Shown piece by piece: positions 45,701-57,700 of a stretch of 64,000 nucleotides of DNA (the stretch's first letter is position 1; each line of letters begins with the position of its first letter). Both the position numbers and the translations under genes were made by a program. The DNA comes from Mesostigma viride (lineage: Eukaryota; Streptophyta; Mesostigmatophyceae; Mesostigmatales; Mesostigmataceae): contig RPFO01000276.1 of assembly GCA_009746045.1 (NCBI GenBank), positions 2,258,619 through 2,322,618 of the forward strand, given 5' to 3'. The notes beneath the pieces were generated by a model that did not search any database, was not told the origin of the DNA, and was given only the letters and a program-made list of their open reading frames with translations.

Positions 45701-48700
45701 TGCTTGTGCCCGCTTATCACAGCAGATGCCGCACCGTGCAGTGTCGGGTGTGAATGCTTGTGCCCGCTTATCACAGCAGATGCCGCACCGTGCAGTGTCG
45801 GGTGGGAATGCTTGTGCCCGCTTATCACAGCAGATGCCGCACCGTGCAGTGTCGGGTGGAATGCTTGTGCCCGCTTATCACAGCAGATGCCGCACCGTGC
45901 AGTGTCGGGTGTGAATGCTTGTGCCCGCTTATCACAGCAGATGCCGCACCGTGCAGTGTCGGGTGGAATGCTTGTGCCCGCTTATCACAGCAGATGCCGC
46001 ACCGTGCAGTGTCGGGTGTGAATGCTTGTGCCCGCTTATCACAGCAGATGCCGCACCGTGCAGTGTCGGGTGTGAATGCTTGTGCCCGCTTATCACAGCA
46101 GATGCCGCACCGTGCAGTGTCGGGTGTGAATGCTTGTGCCCGCTTATCACAGCAGATGCCGCACCGTGCAGTGTCGGGTGTGAATGCTTGTGCCCGCTTA
46201 TCACAGCAGATGCCGCACCGTGCAGTGTCGGGTGTGAATGCTTGTGCCCGCTTATCACAGCAGATGCCGCACCGTGCAGTGTCGGGTGTGAATGCTTGTG
46301 CCCGCTTATCACAGCAGATGCCGCACCGTGCAGTGTCGGGTGTGAATGCTTGTGCCCGCTTATCACAGCAGATGCCGCACCGTGCAGTGTCGGGTGTGAA
46401 TGCTTGTGCCCGCTTATCACAGCAGATGCCGCACCGTGCAGTGTCGGGTGTGAATGCTTGTGCCCGCTTATCACAGCAGATGCCGCACCGTGCAGTGTCG
46501 GGTGTGAATGCTTGTGCCCGCTTATCACAGCAGATGCCGCACCGTGCAGTGTCGGGTGTGAATGCTTGTGCCCGCTTATCACAGCAGATGCCGCACCGTG
46601 CAGTGTCGGGTGTGAATGCTTGTGCCCGCTTATCACAGCAGATGCCGCACCGTGCAGTGTCGGGTGTGAATGCTTGTGCCCGCTTATCACAGCAGATGCC
46701 GCACCGTGCAGTGTCGGGTGTGAATGCTTGTGCCCGCTTATCACAGCAGATGCCGCACCGTGCAGTGTCGGGTGTGAATGCTTGTGCCCGCTTATCACAG
46801 CAGATGCCGCACCGTGCAGTGTCGGGTGTGAATGCTTGTGCCCGCTTATCACAGCAGATGCCGCACCGTGCAGTGTCGGGTGTGAATGCTTGTGCCCGCT
46901 TATCACAGCAGATGCCGCACCGTGCAGTGTCGGGTGTGAATGCTTGTGCCCGCTTATCACAGCAGATGCCGCACCGTGCAGTGTCGGGTGTGAATGCTTG
47001 TGCCCGCTTATCACAGCAGATGCCGCACCGTGCAGTGTCGGGTGTGAATGCTTGTGCCCGCTTATCACAGCAGATGCCGCACCGTGCAGTGTCGGGTGTG
47101 AATGCTTGTGCCCGCTTATCACAGCAGATGCCGCACCGTGCAGTGTCGGGTGTGAATGCTTGTGCCCGCTTATCACAGCAGATGCCGCACCGTGCAGTGT
47201 CGGGTGTGAATGCTTGTGCCCGCTTATCACAGCAGATGCCGCACCGTGCAGTGTCGGGTGTGAATGCTTGTGCCCGCTTATCACAGCAGATGCCGCACCG
47301 TGCAGTGTCGGGTGTGAATGCTTGTGCCCGCTTATCACAGCAGATGCCGCACCGTGCAGTGTCGGGTGTGAATGCTTGTGCCCGCTTATCACAGCAGATG
47401 CCGCACCGTGCAGTGTCGGGTGTGAATGCTTGTGCCCGCTTATCACAGCAGATGCCGCACCGTGCAGTGTCGGGTGTGAATGCTTGTGCCCGCTTATCAC
47501 AGCAGATGCCGCACCGTGCAGTGTCGGGTGTGAATGCTTGTGCCCGCTTATCACAGCAGATGCCGCACCGTGCAGTGTCGGGTGTGAATGCTTGTGCCCG
47601 CTTATCACAGCAGATGCCGCACCGTGCAGTGTCGGGTGTGAATGCTTGTGCCCGCTTATCACAGCAGATGCCGCACCGTGCAGTGTCGGGTGGAATGCTT
47701 GTGCCCGCTTATCACAGCAGATGCCGCACCGTGCAGTGTCGGGTGTGAATGCTTGTGCCCGCTTATCACAGCAGATGCCGCACCGTGCAGTGTCGGGTGT
47801 GAATGCTTGTGCCCGCTTATCACAGCAGATGCCGCACCGTGCAGTGTCGGGTGTGAATGCTTGTGCCCGCTTATCACAGCAGATGCCGCACCGTGCAGTG
47901 TCGGGTGTGAATGCTTGTGCCCGCTTATCACAGCAGATGCCGCACCGTGCAGTGTCGGGTGTGAATGCTTGTGCCCGCTTATCACAGCAGATGCCGCACC
48001 GTGCAGTGTCGGGTGTGAATGCTTGTGCCCGCTTATCACAGCAGATGCCGCACCGTGCAGTGTCGGGTGGAATGCTTGTGCCCGCTTATCACAGCAGATG
48101 CCGCACCGTGCAGTGTCGGGTGTGAATGCTTGTGCCCGCTTATCACAGCAGATGCCGCACCGTGCAGTGTCGGGTGTGAATGCTTGTGCCCGCTTATCAC
48201 AGCAGATGCCGCACCGTGCAGTGTCGGGTGTGAATGCTTGTGCCCGCTTATCACAGCAGATGCCGCACCGTGCAGTGTCGGGTGTGAATGCTTGTGCCCG
48301 CTTATCACAGCAGATGCCGCACCGTGCAGTGTCGGGTGTGAATGCTTGTGCCCGCTTATCACAGCAGATGCCGCACCGTGCAGTGTCGGGTGTGAATGCT
48401 TGTGCCCGCTTATCACAGCAGATGCCGCACCGTGCAGTGTCGGGTGTGAATGCTTGTGCCCGCTTATCACAGCAGATGCCGCACCGTGCAGTGTCGGGTG
48501 TGAATGCTTGTGCCCGCTTATCACAGCAGATGCCGCACCGTGCAGTGTCGGGTGGAATGCTTGTGCCCGCTTATCACAGCAGATGCCGCACCGTGCAGTG
48601 TCGGGTGTGAATGCTTGTGCCCGCTTATCACAGCAGATGCCGCACCGTGCAGTGTCGGGTGTGAATGCTTGTGCCCGCTTATCACAGCAGATGCCGCACC

Positions 48701-51700
48701 GTGCAGTGTCGGGTGTGAATGCTTGTGCCCGCTTATCACAGCAGATGCCGCACCGTGCAGTGTCGGGTGTGAATGCTTGTGCCCGCTTATCACAGCAGAT
48801 GCCGCACCGTGCAGTGTCGGGTGTGAATGCTTGTGCCCGCTTATCACAGCAGATGCCGCACCGTGCAGTGTCGGGTGTGAATGCTTGTGCCCGCTTATCA
48901 CAGCAGATGCCGCACCGTGCAGTGTCGGGTGTGAATGCTTGTGCCCGCTTATCACAGCAGATGCCGCACCGTGCAGTGTCGGGTGTGAATGCTTGTGCCC
49001 GCTTATCACAGCAGATGCCGCACCGTGCAGTGTCGGGTGTGAATGCTTGTGCCCGCTTATCACAGCAGATGCCGCACCGTGCAGTGTCGGGTGTGAATGC
49101 TTGTGCCCGCTTATCACAGCAGATGCCGCACCGTGCAGTGTCGGGTGTGAATGCTTGTGCCCGCTTATCACAGCAGATGCCGCACCGTGCAGTGTCGGGT
49201 GTGAATGCTTGTGCCCGCTTATCACAGCAGATGCCGCACCGTGCAGTGTCGGGTGGAATGCTTGTGCCCGCTTATCACAGCAGATGCCGCACCGTGCAGT
49301 GTCGGGTGTGAATGCTTGTGCCCGCTTATCACAGCAGATGCCGCACCGTGCAGTGTCGGGTGTGAATGCTTGTGCCCGCTTATCACAGCAGATGCCGCAC
49401 CGTGCAGTGTCGGGTGTGAATGCTTGTGCCCGCTTATCACAGCAGATGCCGCACCGTGCAGTGTCGGGTGTGAATGCTTGTGCCCGCTTATCACAGCAGA
49501 TGCCGCACCGTGCAGTGTCGGGTGTGAATGCTTGTGCCCGCTTATCACAGCAGATGCCGCACCGTGCAGTGTCGGGTGTGAATGCTTGTGCCCGCTTATC
49601 ACAGCAGATGCCGCACCGTGCAGTGTCGGGTGTGAATGCTTGTGCCCGCTTATCGCAGCAGATGCCGCACCGTGCAGTGTCGGGTGTGAATGCTTGTGCC
49701 CGCTTATCACAGCAGATGCCGCACCGTGCAGTGTCGGGTGTGAATGCTTGTGCCCGCTTATCACAGCAGATGCCGCACCGTGCAGTGTCGGGTGTGAATG
49801 CTTGTGCCCGCTTATCACAGCAGATGCCGCACCGTGCAGTGTCGGGTGTGAATGCTTGTGCCCGCTTATCACAGCAGATGCCGCACCGTGCAGTGTCGGG
49901 TGTGAATGCTTGTGCCCGCTTATCACAGCAGATGCCGCACCGTGCAGTGTCGGGTGTGAATGCTTGTGCCCGCTTATCACAGCAGATGCCGCACCGTGCA
50001 GTGTCGGGTGTGAATGCTTGTGCCCGCTTATCACAGCAGATGCCGCACCGTGCAGTGTCGGGTGTGAATGCTTGTGCCCGCTTATCACAGCAGATGCCGC
50101 ACCGTGCAGTGTCGGGTGTGAATGCTTGTGCCCGCTTATCACAGCAGATGCCGCACCGTGCAGTGTCGGGTGTGAATGCTTGTGCCCGCTTATCACAGCA
50201 GATGCCGCACCGTGCAGTGTCGGGTGTGAATGCTTGTGCCCGCTTATCACAGCAGATGCCGCACCGTGCAGTGTCGGGTGTGAATGCTTGTGCCCGCTTA
50301 TCACAGCAGATGCCGCACCGTGCAGTGTCGGGTGTGAATGCTTGTGCCCGCTTATCACAGCAGATGCCGCACCGTGCAGTGTCGGGTGTGAATGCTTGTG
50401 CCCGCTTATCACAGCAGATGCCGCACCGTGCAGTGTCGGGTGTGAATGCTTGTGCCCGCTTATCACAGCAGATGCCGCACCGTGCAGTGTCGGGTGTGAA
50501 TGCTTGTGCCCGCTTATCACAGCAGATGCCGCACCGTGCAGTGTCGGGTGTGAATGCTTGTGCCCGCTTATCACAGCAGATGCCGCACCGTGCAGTGTCG
50601 GGTGTGAATGCTTGTGCCCGCTTATCACAGCAGATGCCGCACCGTGCAGTGTCGGGTGTGAATGCTTGTGCCCGCTTATCACAGCAGATGCCGCACCGTG
50701 CAGTGTCGGGTGTGAATGCTTGTGCCCGCTTATCACAGCAGATGCCGCACCGTGCAGTGTCGGGTGTGAATGCTTGTGCCCGCTTATCACAGCAGATGCC
50801 GCACCGTGCAGTGTCGGGTGTGAATGCTTGTGCCCGCTTATCACAGCAGATGCCGCACCGTGCAGTGTCGGGTGTGAATGCTTGTGCCCGCTTATCACAG
50901 CAGATGCCGCACCGTGCAGTGTCGGGTGTGAATGCTTGTGCCCGCTTATCACAGCAGATGCCGCACCGTGCAGTGTCGGGTGTGAATGCTTGTGCCCGCT
51001 TATCACAGCAGATGCCGCACCGTGCAGTGTCGGGTGGAATGCTTGTGCCCGCTTATCACAGCAGATGCCGCACCGTGCAGTGTCGGGTGGAATGCTTGTG
51101 CCCGCTTATCACAGCAGATGCCGCACCGTGCAGTGTCGGGTGTGAATGCTTGTGCCCGCTTATCACAGCAGATGCCGCACCGTGCAGTGTCGGGTGTGAA
51201 TGCTTGTGCCCGCTTATCACAGCAGATGCCGCACCGTGCAGTGTCGGGTGTGAATGCTTGTGCCCGCTTATCACAGCAGATGCCGCACCGTGCAGTGTCG
51301 GGTGTGAATGCTTGTGCCCGCTTATCACAGCAGATGCCGCACCGTGCAGTGTCGGGTGTGAATGCTTGTGCCCGCTTATCACAGCAGATGCCGCACCGTG
51401 CAGTGTCGGGTGTGAATGCTTGTGCCCGCTTATCACAGCAGATGCCGCACCGTGCAGTGTCGGGTGGAATGCTTGTGCCCGCTTATCACAGCAGATGCCG
51501 CACCGTGCAGTGTCGGGTGTGAATGCTTGTGCCCGCTTATCACAGCAGATGCCGCACCGTGCAGTGTCGGGTGTGAATGCTTGTGCCCGCTTATCACAGC
51601 AGATGCCGCACCGTGCAGTGTCGGGTGTGAATGCTTGTGCCCGCTTATCACAGCAGATGCCGCACCGTGCAGTGTCGGGTGTGAATGCTTGTGCCCGCTT

Positions 51701-54700
51701 ATCACAGCAGATGCCGCACCGTGCAGTGTCGGGTGTGAATGCTTGTGCCCGCTTATCACAGCAGATGCCGCACCGTGCAGTGTCGGGTGTGAATGCTTGT
51801 GCCCGCTTATCACAGCAGATGCCGCACCGTGCAGTGTCGGGTGTGAATGCTTGTGCCCGCTTATCACAGCAGATGCCGCACCGTGCAGTGTCGGGTGTGA
51901 ATGCTTGTGCCCGCTTATCACAGCAGATGCCGCACCGTGCAGTGTCGGGTGTGAATGCTTGTGCCCGCTTATCACAGCAGATGCCGCACCGTGCAGTGTC
52001 GGGTGTGAATGCTTGTGCCCGCTTATCACAGCAGATGCCGCACCGTGCAGTGTCGGGTGTGAATGCTTGTGCCCGCTTATCACAGCAGATGCCGCACCGT
52101 GCAGTGTCGGGTGTGAATGCTTGTGCCCGCTCATCACAGCAGATGCCGCACCGTGCAGTGTCGGGTGTGAATGCTTGTGCCCGCTTATCACAGCAGATGC
52201 CGCACCGTGCAGTGTCGGGTGTGAATGCGTGTGCCCGCTTATCACAGCAGATGCCGCACCGTGGTTCCAGAGTGCAGTGTCGGGTGTGAATGCTTGTGCC
52301 CGCTTATCACAGCAGATGCCGCACCGTGGTTCCAGAGTGCAGTGTCGGGTGTGAATGCGTGTGCCCGCTTATCACAGCAGATGCCGCACCGTGGTTCCAG
52401 TGCAGTGTCGGGTGTGAATGCGTGTGCCCGCTTATCACAGCAGATGCCGCACCGTGGTTCCAGAGTGCAGTGTCGGGTGTGAATGCTTGTGCCCGCTCAT
52501 CACAGCAGATGCCGCACCGTGCAGTGTCGGGTGGGAATGCTTGTGCCCGCTCATCACAGCAGATGCCGCACCGTGCAGTGTCGGGTGGGAATGCTTGTGC
52601 CCGCTTATCACAGCAGATGCCGCACCGTGCAGTGTCGGGTGTGAATGCTTGTGCCCGCTTATCACAGCAGATGCCGCACCGTGCAGTGTCGGGTGGGAAT
52701 GCTTGTGCCCGCTTATCACAGCAGATGCCGCACCGTGCAGTGTCGGGTGTGAATGCTTGTGCCCGCTTATCACAGCAGATGCCGCACCGTGCAGTGTCGG
52801 GTGTGAATGCTTGTGCCCGCTTATCACAGCAGATGCCGCACCGTGCAGTGTCGGGTGTGAATGCTTGTGCCCGCTTATCACAGCAGATGCCGCACCGTGC
52901 AGTGTCGGGTGGGAATGCTTGTGCCCGCTTATCACAGCAGATGCCGCACCGTGCAGTGTCGGGTGGAATGCTTGTGCCCGCTTATCACAGCAGATGCCGC
53001 ACCGTGCAGTGTCGGGTGTGAATGCTTGTGCCCGCTTATCACAGCAGATGCCGCACCGTGCAGTGTCGGGTGTGAATGCTTGTGCCCGCTTATCACAGCA
53101 GATGCCGCACCGTGCAGTGTCGGGTGTGAATGCTTGTGCCCGCTTATCACAGCAGATGCCGCACCGTGCAGTGTCGGGTGGAATGCTTGTGCCCGCTCAT
53201 CACAGCAGATGCCGCACCGTGCAGTGTCGGGTGTGAATGCTTGTGCCCGCTTATCACAGCAGATGCCGCACCGTGGTTCCAGACCGACGCGGTGTGAATG
53301 CTTGTGCCCGCTTATCACAGCAGATGCCGCACCGTGGTTCCAGAGTGCAGTGTCGGGTGTGAATGCTTGTGCCCGCTCATCACAGCAGATGCCGCACCGT
53401 GCAGTGTCGGGTGTGAATGCTTGTGCCCGCTCATCACAGCAGATGCCGCACCGTGGTTCCAGAGTGCAGTGTCGGGTGTGAATGCTTGTGCCCGCTCATC
53501 ACAGCAGATGCCGCACCGTGCAGTGTCGGGTGTGAATGCTTGTGCCCGCTTATCACAGCAGATGCCGCACCGTGCAGTGTCGGGTGGAATGCTTGTGCCC
53601 GCTTATCGCAGCAGATGCCGCACCGTGCAGTGTCGGGTGTGAATGCTTGTGCCCGCTTATCACAGCAGATGCCGCACCGTGCAGTGTCGGGTGTGAATGC
53701 TTGTGCCCGCTTATCACAGCAGATGCCGCACCGTGCAGTGTCGGGTGTGAATGCTTGTGCCCGCTTATCACAGCAGATGCCGCACCGTGCAGTGTCGGGT
53801 GTGAATGCTTGTGCCCGCTTATCACAGCAGATGCCGCACCGTGCAGTGTCGGGTGGGAATGCTTGTGCCCGCTTATCACAGCAGATGCCGCACCGTGCAG
53901 TGTCGGGTGTGAATGCTTGTGCCCGCTTATCACAGCAGATGCCGCACCGTGCAGTGTCGGGTGTGAATGCTTGTGCCCGCTCATCACAGCAGATGCCGCA
54001 CCGTGCAGTGTCGGGTGTGAATGCTTGTGCCCGCTTATCACAGCAGATGCCGCACCGTGGTTCCAGACCGACGCGGTGTGAATGCTTGTGCCCGCTTATC
54101 ACAGCAGATGCCGCACCGTGGTTCCAGACCGACGCGGTGTGGCGGCAGCTGCCTGCTTTCATGGTAACGGACGTGAGCCATGGGCGTTTACACCTTCATC
54201 TGAGTGTGGTCCCCAGCCATCATGCATGCCACAACCCGCAGTTTTTGTTAACCAAATGCTTGCTTACATAGTTCCACGTGTTCCCTGCCCCGTGCGCTGC
54301 GTGTTCTGATCTCCTGTTTGTTGCTCGCAAAGCGTAGCGAACACTACATGTGCCACGCTGGCCATGTGTGGCCACAAATACTTGTTCTCTCAGCTCCCCA
54401 AGGTTGCTGATGTCAGCTAGCTGGCCATCCCACATGTCAGCGCGGCGCGGTGTCCCTTGCAACCGTGGCATTTGCATGGGATGCTCGCCAGACATCCAGC
54501 GCAAGAGAGCAGTGCAAGTATTTTTCCTCAAGCAAGGACTAGGCACACAGGCAGACCACCCTATGCCATGTTTTAGGTGTGTTCTTGCCTGACGGTGTGG
54601 CAAACCCCTCCCCGCACACCTACCTTCTTGTCGTGTGTCTCGTGTGTGTGTCATGTGTGTGTGTGTGCCTGTGTGTCTGTCTTGTGTGTGCCCTGGACAT

Positions 54701-57700
54701 GCGTACTCTGCGTGGCACTTAGGTCATGTTTTGTTGGTTGTGTTTTCCCCCCACCAGAACGAGCTGTCGCGCGAGGGCCACCGCACGCTCGTCTTCAGCC
54801 AAACGCGCATGGTGCTGGACATGGTGGAGGTGAGAGGCGAATACGCATGAGGGAGGTGAGGGCCAGATATGCTGTTGTGATGGTGGCGGTGGAGATGAGG
54901 ACACCCCAAACATGCACAGTCATGCCCGCGTGCGGTGGAGGTGGGGGAACACAGGGGTTGGCAGCATTACAAGTGGGGTGGCACGCCTCACGATTCTGAG
55001 GGTGCACCTACTCAAGCATCAGATTCCAGAAGTCCTTTTGCGTGTCGGCACCTTGAGTGCACAGTCCTACGAGGCAGCCTAGCGGCGTGGCTTGCAGCTT
55101 CTTCATCCCATGCTTCCGCCATTTCTTCATCCCATGCTTCCGCCATTTCTTCATCCCATGCTTCCGCCATTTCTCCATCCCATGCTTCCGCCATCTCTCC
55201 ATCCCATGCTTCCGCCATCTCTCCATCCCATGCTTCCGCCATCTCTCCATCCCATGCTTCCGCCATCTCTCCATCCCATGCTTCCGCCATCTCTCCATCC
55301 CATGCTTCCGCCATCTCTCCATCCCATGGTTCCGCAGCGCTACTCACCCATCTTCATCTTCTTGCGTTTGCATCTGCCGCACATGGGCCGGATGCCCTAT
55401 TTGCTTACCTTGCTTGCCCATCTGCTTGCACATTTGCTTGCTCAACTGCTGGCCCTCTGCTCTGTATTTTCCTGGTTTATCTGTTTTGCTTGCATGCTTT
55501 CTGGCTTGCTCCCCTTGCTGCCAACACCCGCTGGTGCGCCCGCAGGAGACAGTGCGTGAGCTTGGGCTTACCTTTCGGCGCATCGACGGCACTGTGATGC
55601 GGAACGGAGAGCGTGCACGCCGCGTGCAGGTGGGGGAAAGGAGGAAGGCTGAATGGGGGGGGGGAGTATGGGGGGGGGGGGGGGCTGAGGGAAGATTGGT
55701 TGCGCATGTTGCTAGCAGATGGCGCAATGGGGGCGGAGGCCTGCAGGCATCTTTAGGCACATTTGCATGGGAACCCGCATAGAACATGAATTGTACCACA
55801 TGGCTGGGCCTTGTGACGCGCATCTGTTCTTTCCCATCCCTCTGGGCACTTGGGAAGTGCCCTGCCTGCGTCATCTTCTCGACAAATTCACCATAGGTTT
55901 CGAATGAAGTGATCCCCGAACCGACCCTTGCACAAGCATGCCGACTCCCCCGATGCCCGCACCAGCTCGGGCACTGTTCATCTCGCGCATGGCCCTCTCT
56001 GCAGACCCCATGCTCTTTGCCTGCCCCGCGCACCATGCGCAACCGGGCCCCCTCTCCCATCTACCACTCAGCCGACATCTGATACGGTGCATGCCCCCGT
56101 GTCTGCACGTGGGGTACGGCAGGAGTTCCAAACCGACGAGTCCATCCCCATCTTCCTCCTCACCAGCAAAGTGGGCGGCCTGGGCCTCACGTTGACAGGG
56201 GCGGACCGCGTGGTCATCGTGGACCCTGCGTGGAACCCCAGGTGGGTGTGACCGGTGCCACAACGTGCCACACCACAATGGCGCCACAGGACAGCTTGCC
56301 GTGCTTTGCCATGCTGTGCCTTGTGACCTGACTTACACATACAGCAAGGGCGCCAGCTGTCACATGCCTACGGCACTGTGCCATGTGTCATCTTCAGCGT
56401 GCCCTTTTTCTCATGTAGGTCCTAAACTTGCGTTGCGGGCAACAGTGGAGTTTGTGGGGTGCCAGTAAGAGGTGTGGCGCTCGTAACAAGGCTGACCTCG
56501 TCGGGCTTGGTGCATGGCACTGTGCGTTTGCTATGTACAGCGATGGGATAAGGAACATGTGGTGTTGGCTCATTTGGGGAAGTGCTGGGCAAGGTTATCT
56601 ATGACCACATGTGTCCATGCTACCCAATGGTGTCTTCTCTCTCAACATCGCCCCTGCCCCTTGGTAACGGTTTCCCTGTTTGAAGCCTGGGGCGCATTCG
56701 TCTACAAGCGTGTCTCGTTGTTCCACAGATGAGCTTGAAGTGTATTACTATGTGTGAGTGTATGTGTGTGTTCATTTGATGTGTTTGTTCACGCGGATTC
56801 CACCATTCCCCTCCCTGACATCCCACATGCATGCACACTTCCCCTTGCGGAAATGACCCATGCCCCCCCCCCCCCCTCCAAAACCCCCAACCCCTTCCTC
56901 CCCCAGCCTAGACGACCAGAGCGTGGACCGCGCGTACCGACTTGGGCAGGACAAGGACGTGGTGGTTTACCGCCTCATCACATGCGGCACGATGGAGGAG
57001 AAGATCTATCGCAAGCAGGTGAGGGGGGGAGAGATCGGCCGCAAGCAGGTGAGAAGTGGGGGAGAGATTGACCGCAAGCAGGTGAGAAGTGGGGGAGAGA
57101 TCGGCCGCAAGCAGGTGAGAAGTGGGAGAGAGATTGACCGCAAGCAGGTGAGAAGTGGGGGAGAGATCGGCCGCAAGCAGGTGAGAAGTGGGAGAGAGAT
57201 TGACCGCAAGCAGGTGAGAAGTGGGGGAGAGATTGACCGCAAGCAGGTGAGAAGTGGGGGAGAGATCGACCGCAAGCAAATGGGGTGGGGGGGGGGGGGG
57301 CGGGAGAACAGGGGAAGGGAGAGTAGAAGCATCGCAAGCATGCGAGGCCGCTGCTTTATATGTTTACTGTAATAGCTGGATTGGCGTGTACAAGTTTGTT
57401 CTCATGTCTCCGACCAATGCGGACGGCACGAACGCCTGCCTGACAACCTGTTGGGACGCTTATCCTCCCGCATTCGAGAGATTCCGGGCAGTTCGGTCTG
57501 ACCTTGCCCTTCCCTTAGCTTAAGGGAACGGTGAAAGCCCAAAACTGGTACGGATGACTTGTTCGAGCAGCCTACAGCTTGGACTTCCCGTAACTGACGG
57601 CAGGAAGAATTATAGAAAGTGGCTGACACGCGGTAAGGGAAAGGAAAGCTCTGTTCAGACGTACGTACAAATGGTACGTACCCCCCTCTTTCAGCATGCC

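Noticed and set aside
35855-54140. CRISPR-like regular repeats
   Set aside because: The arrays are contiguous tandem repeats with no unique spacers, in introns of a eukaryotic gene, with no cas genes.
42264-54271. Many long frames with [18 protein letters not shown]-like repeats on both strands
   Set aside because: Period 54 bp keeps frames open by arithmetic; they lie wholly in intron 9 and switch frame at every 53- or 55-bp unit.
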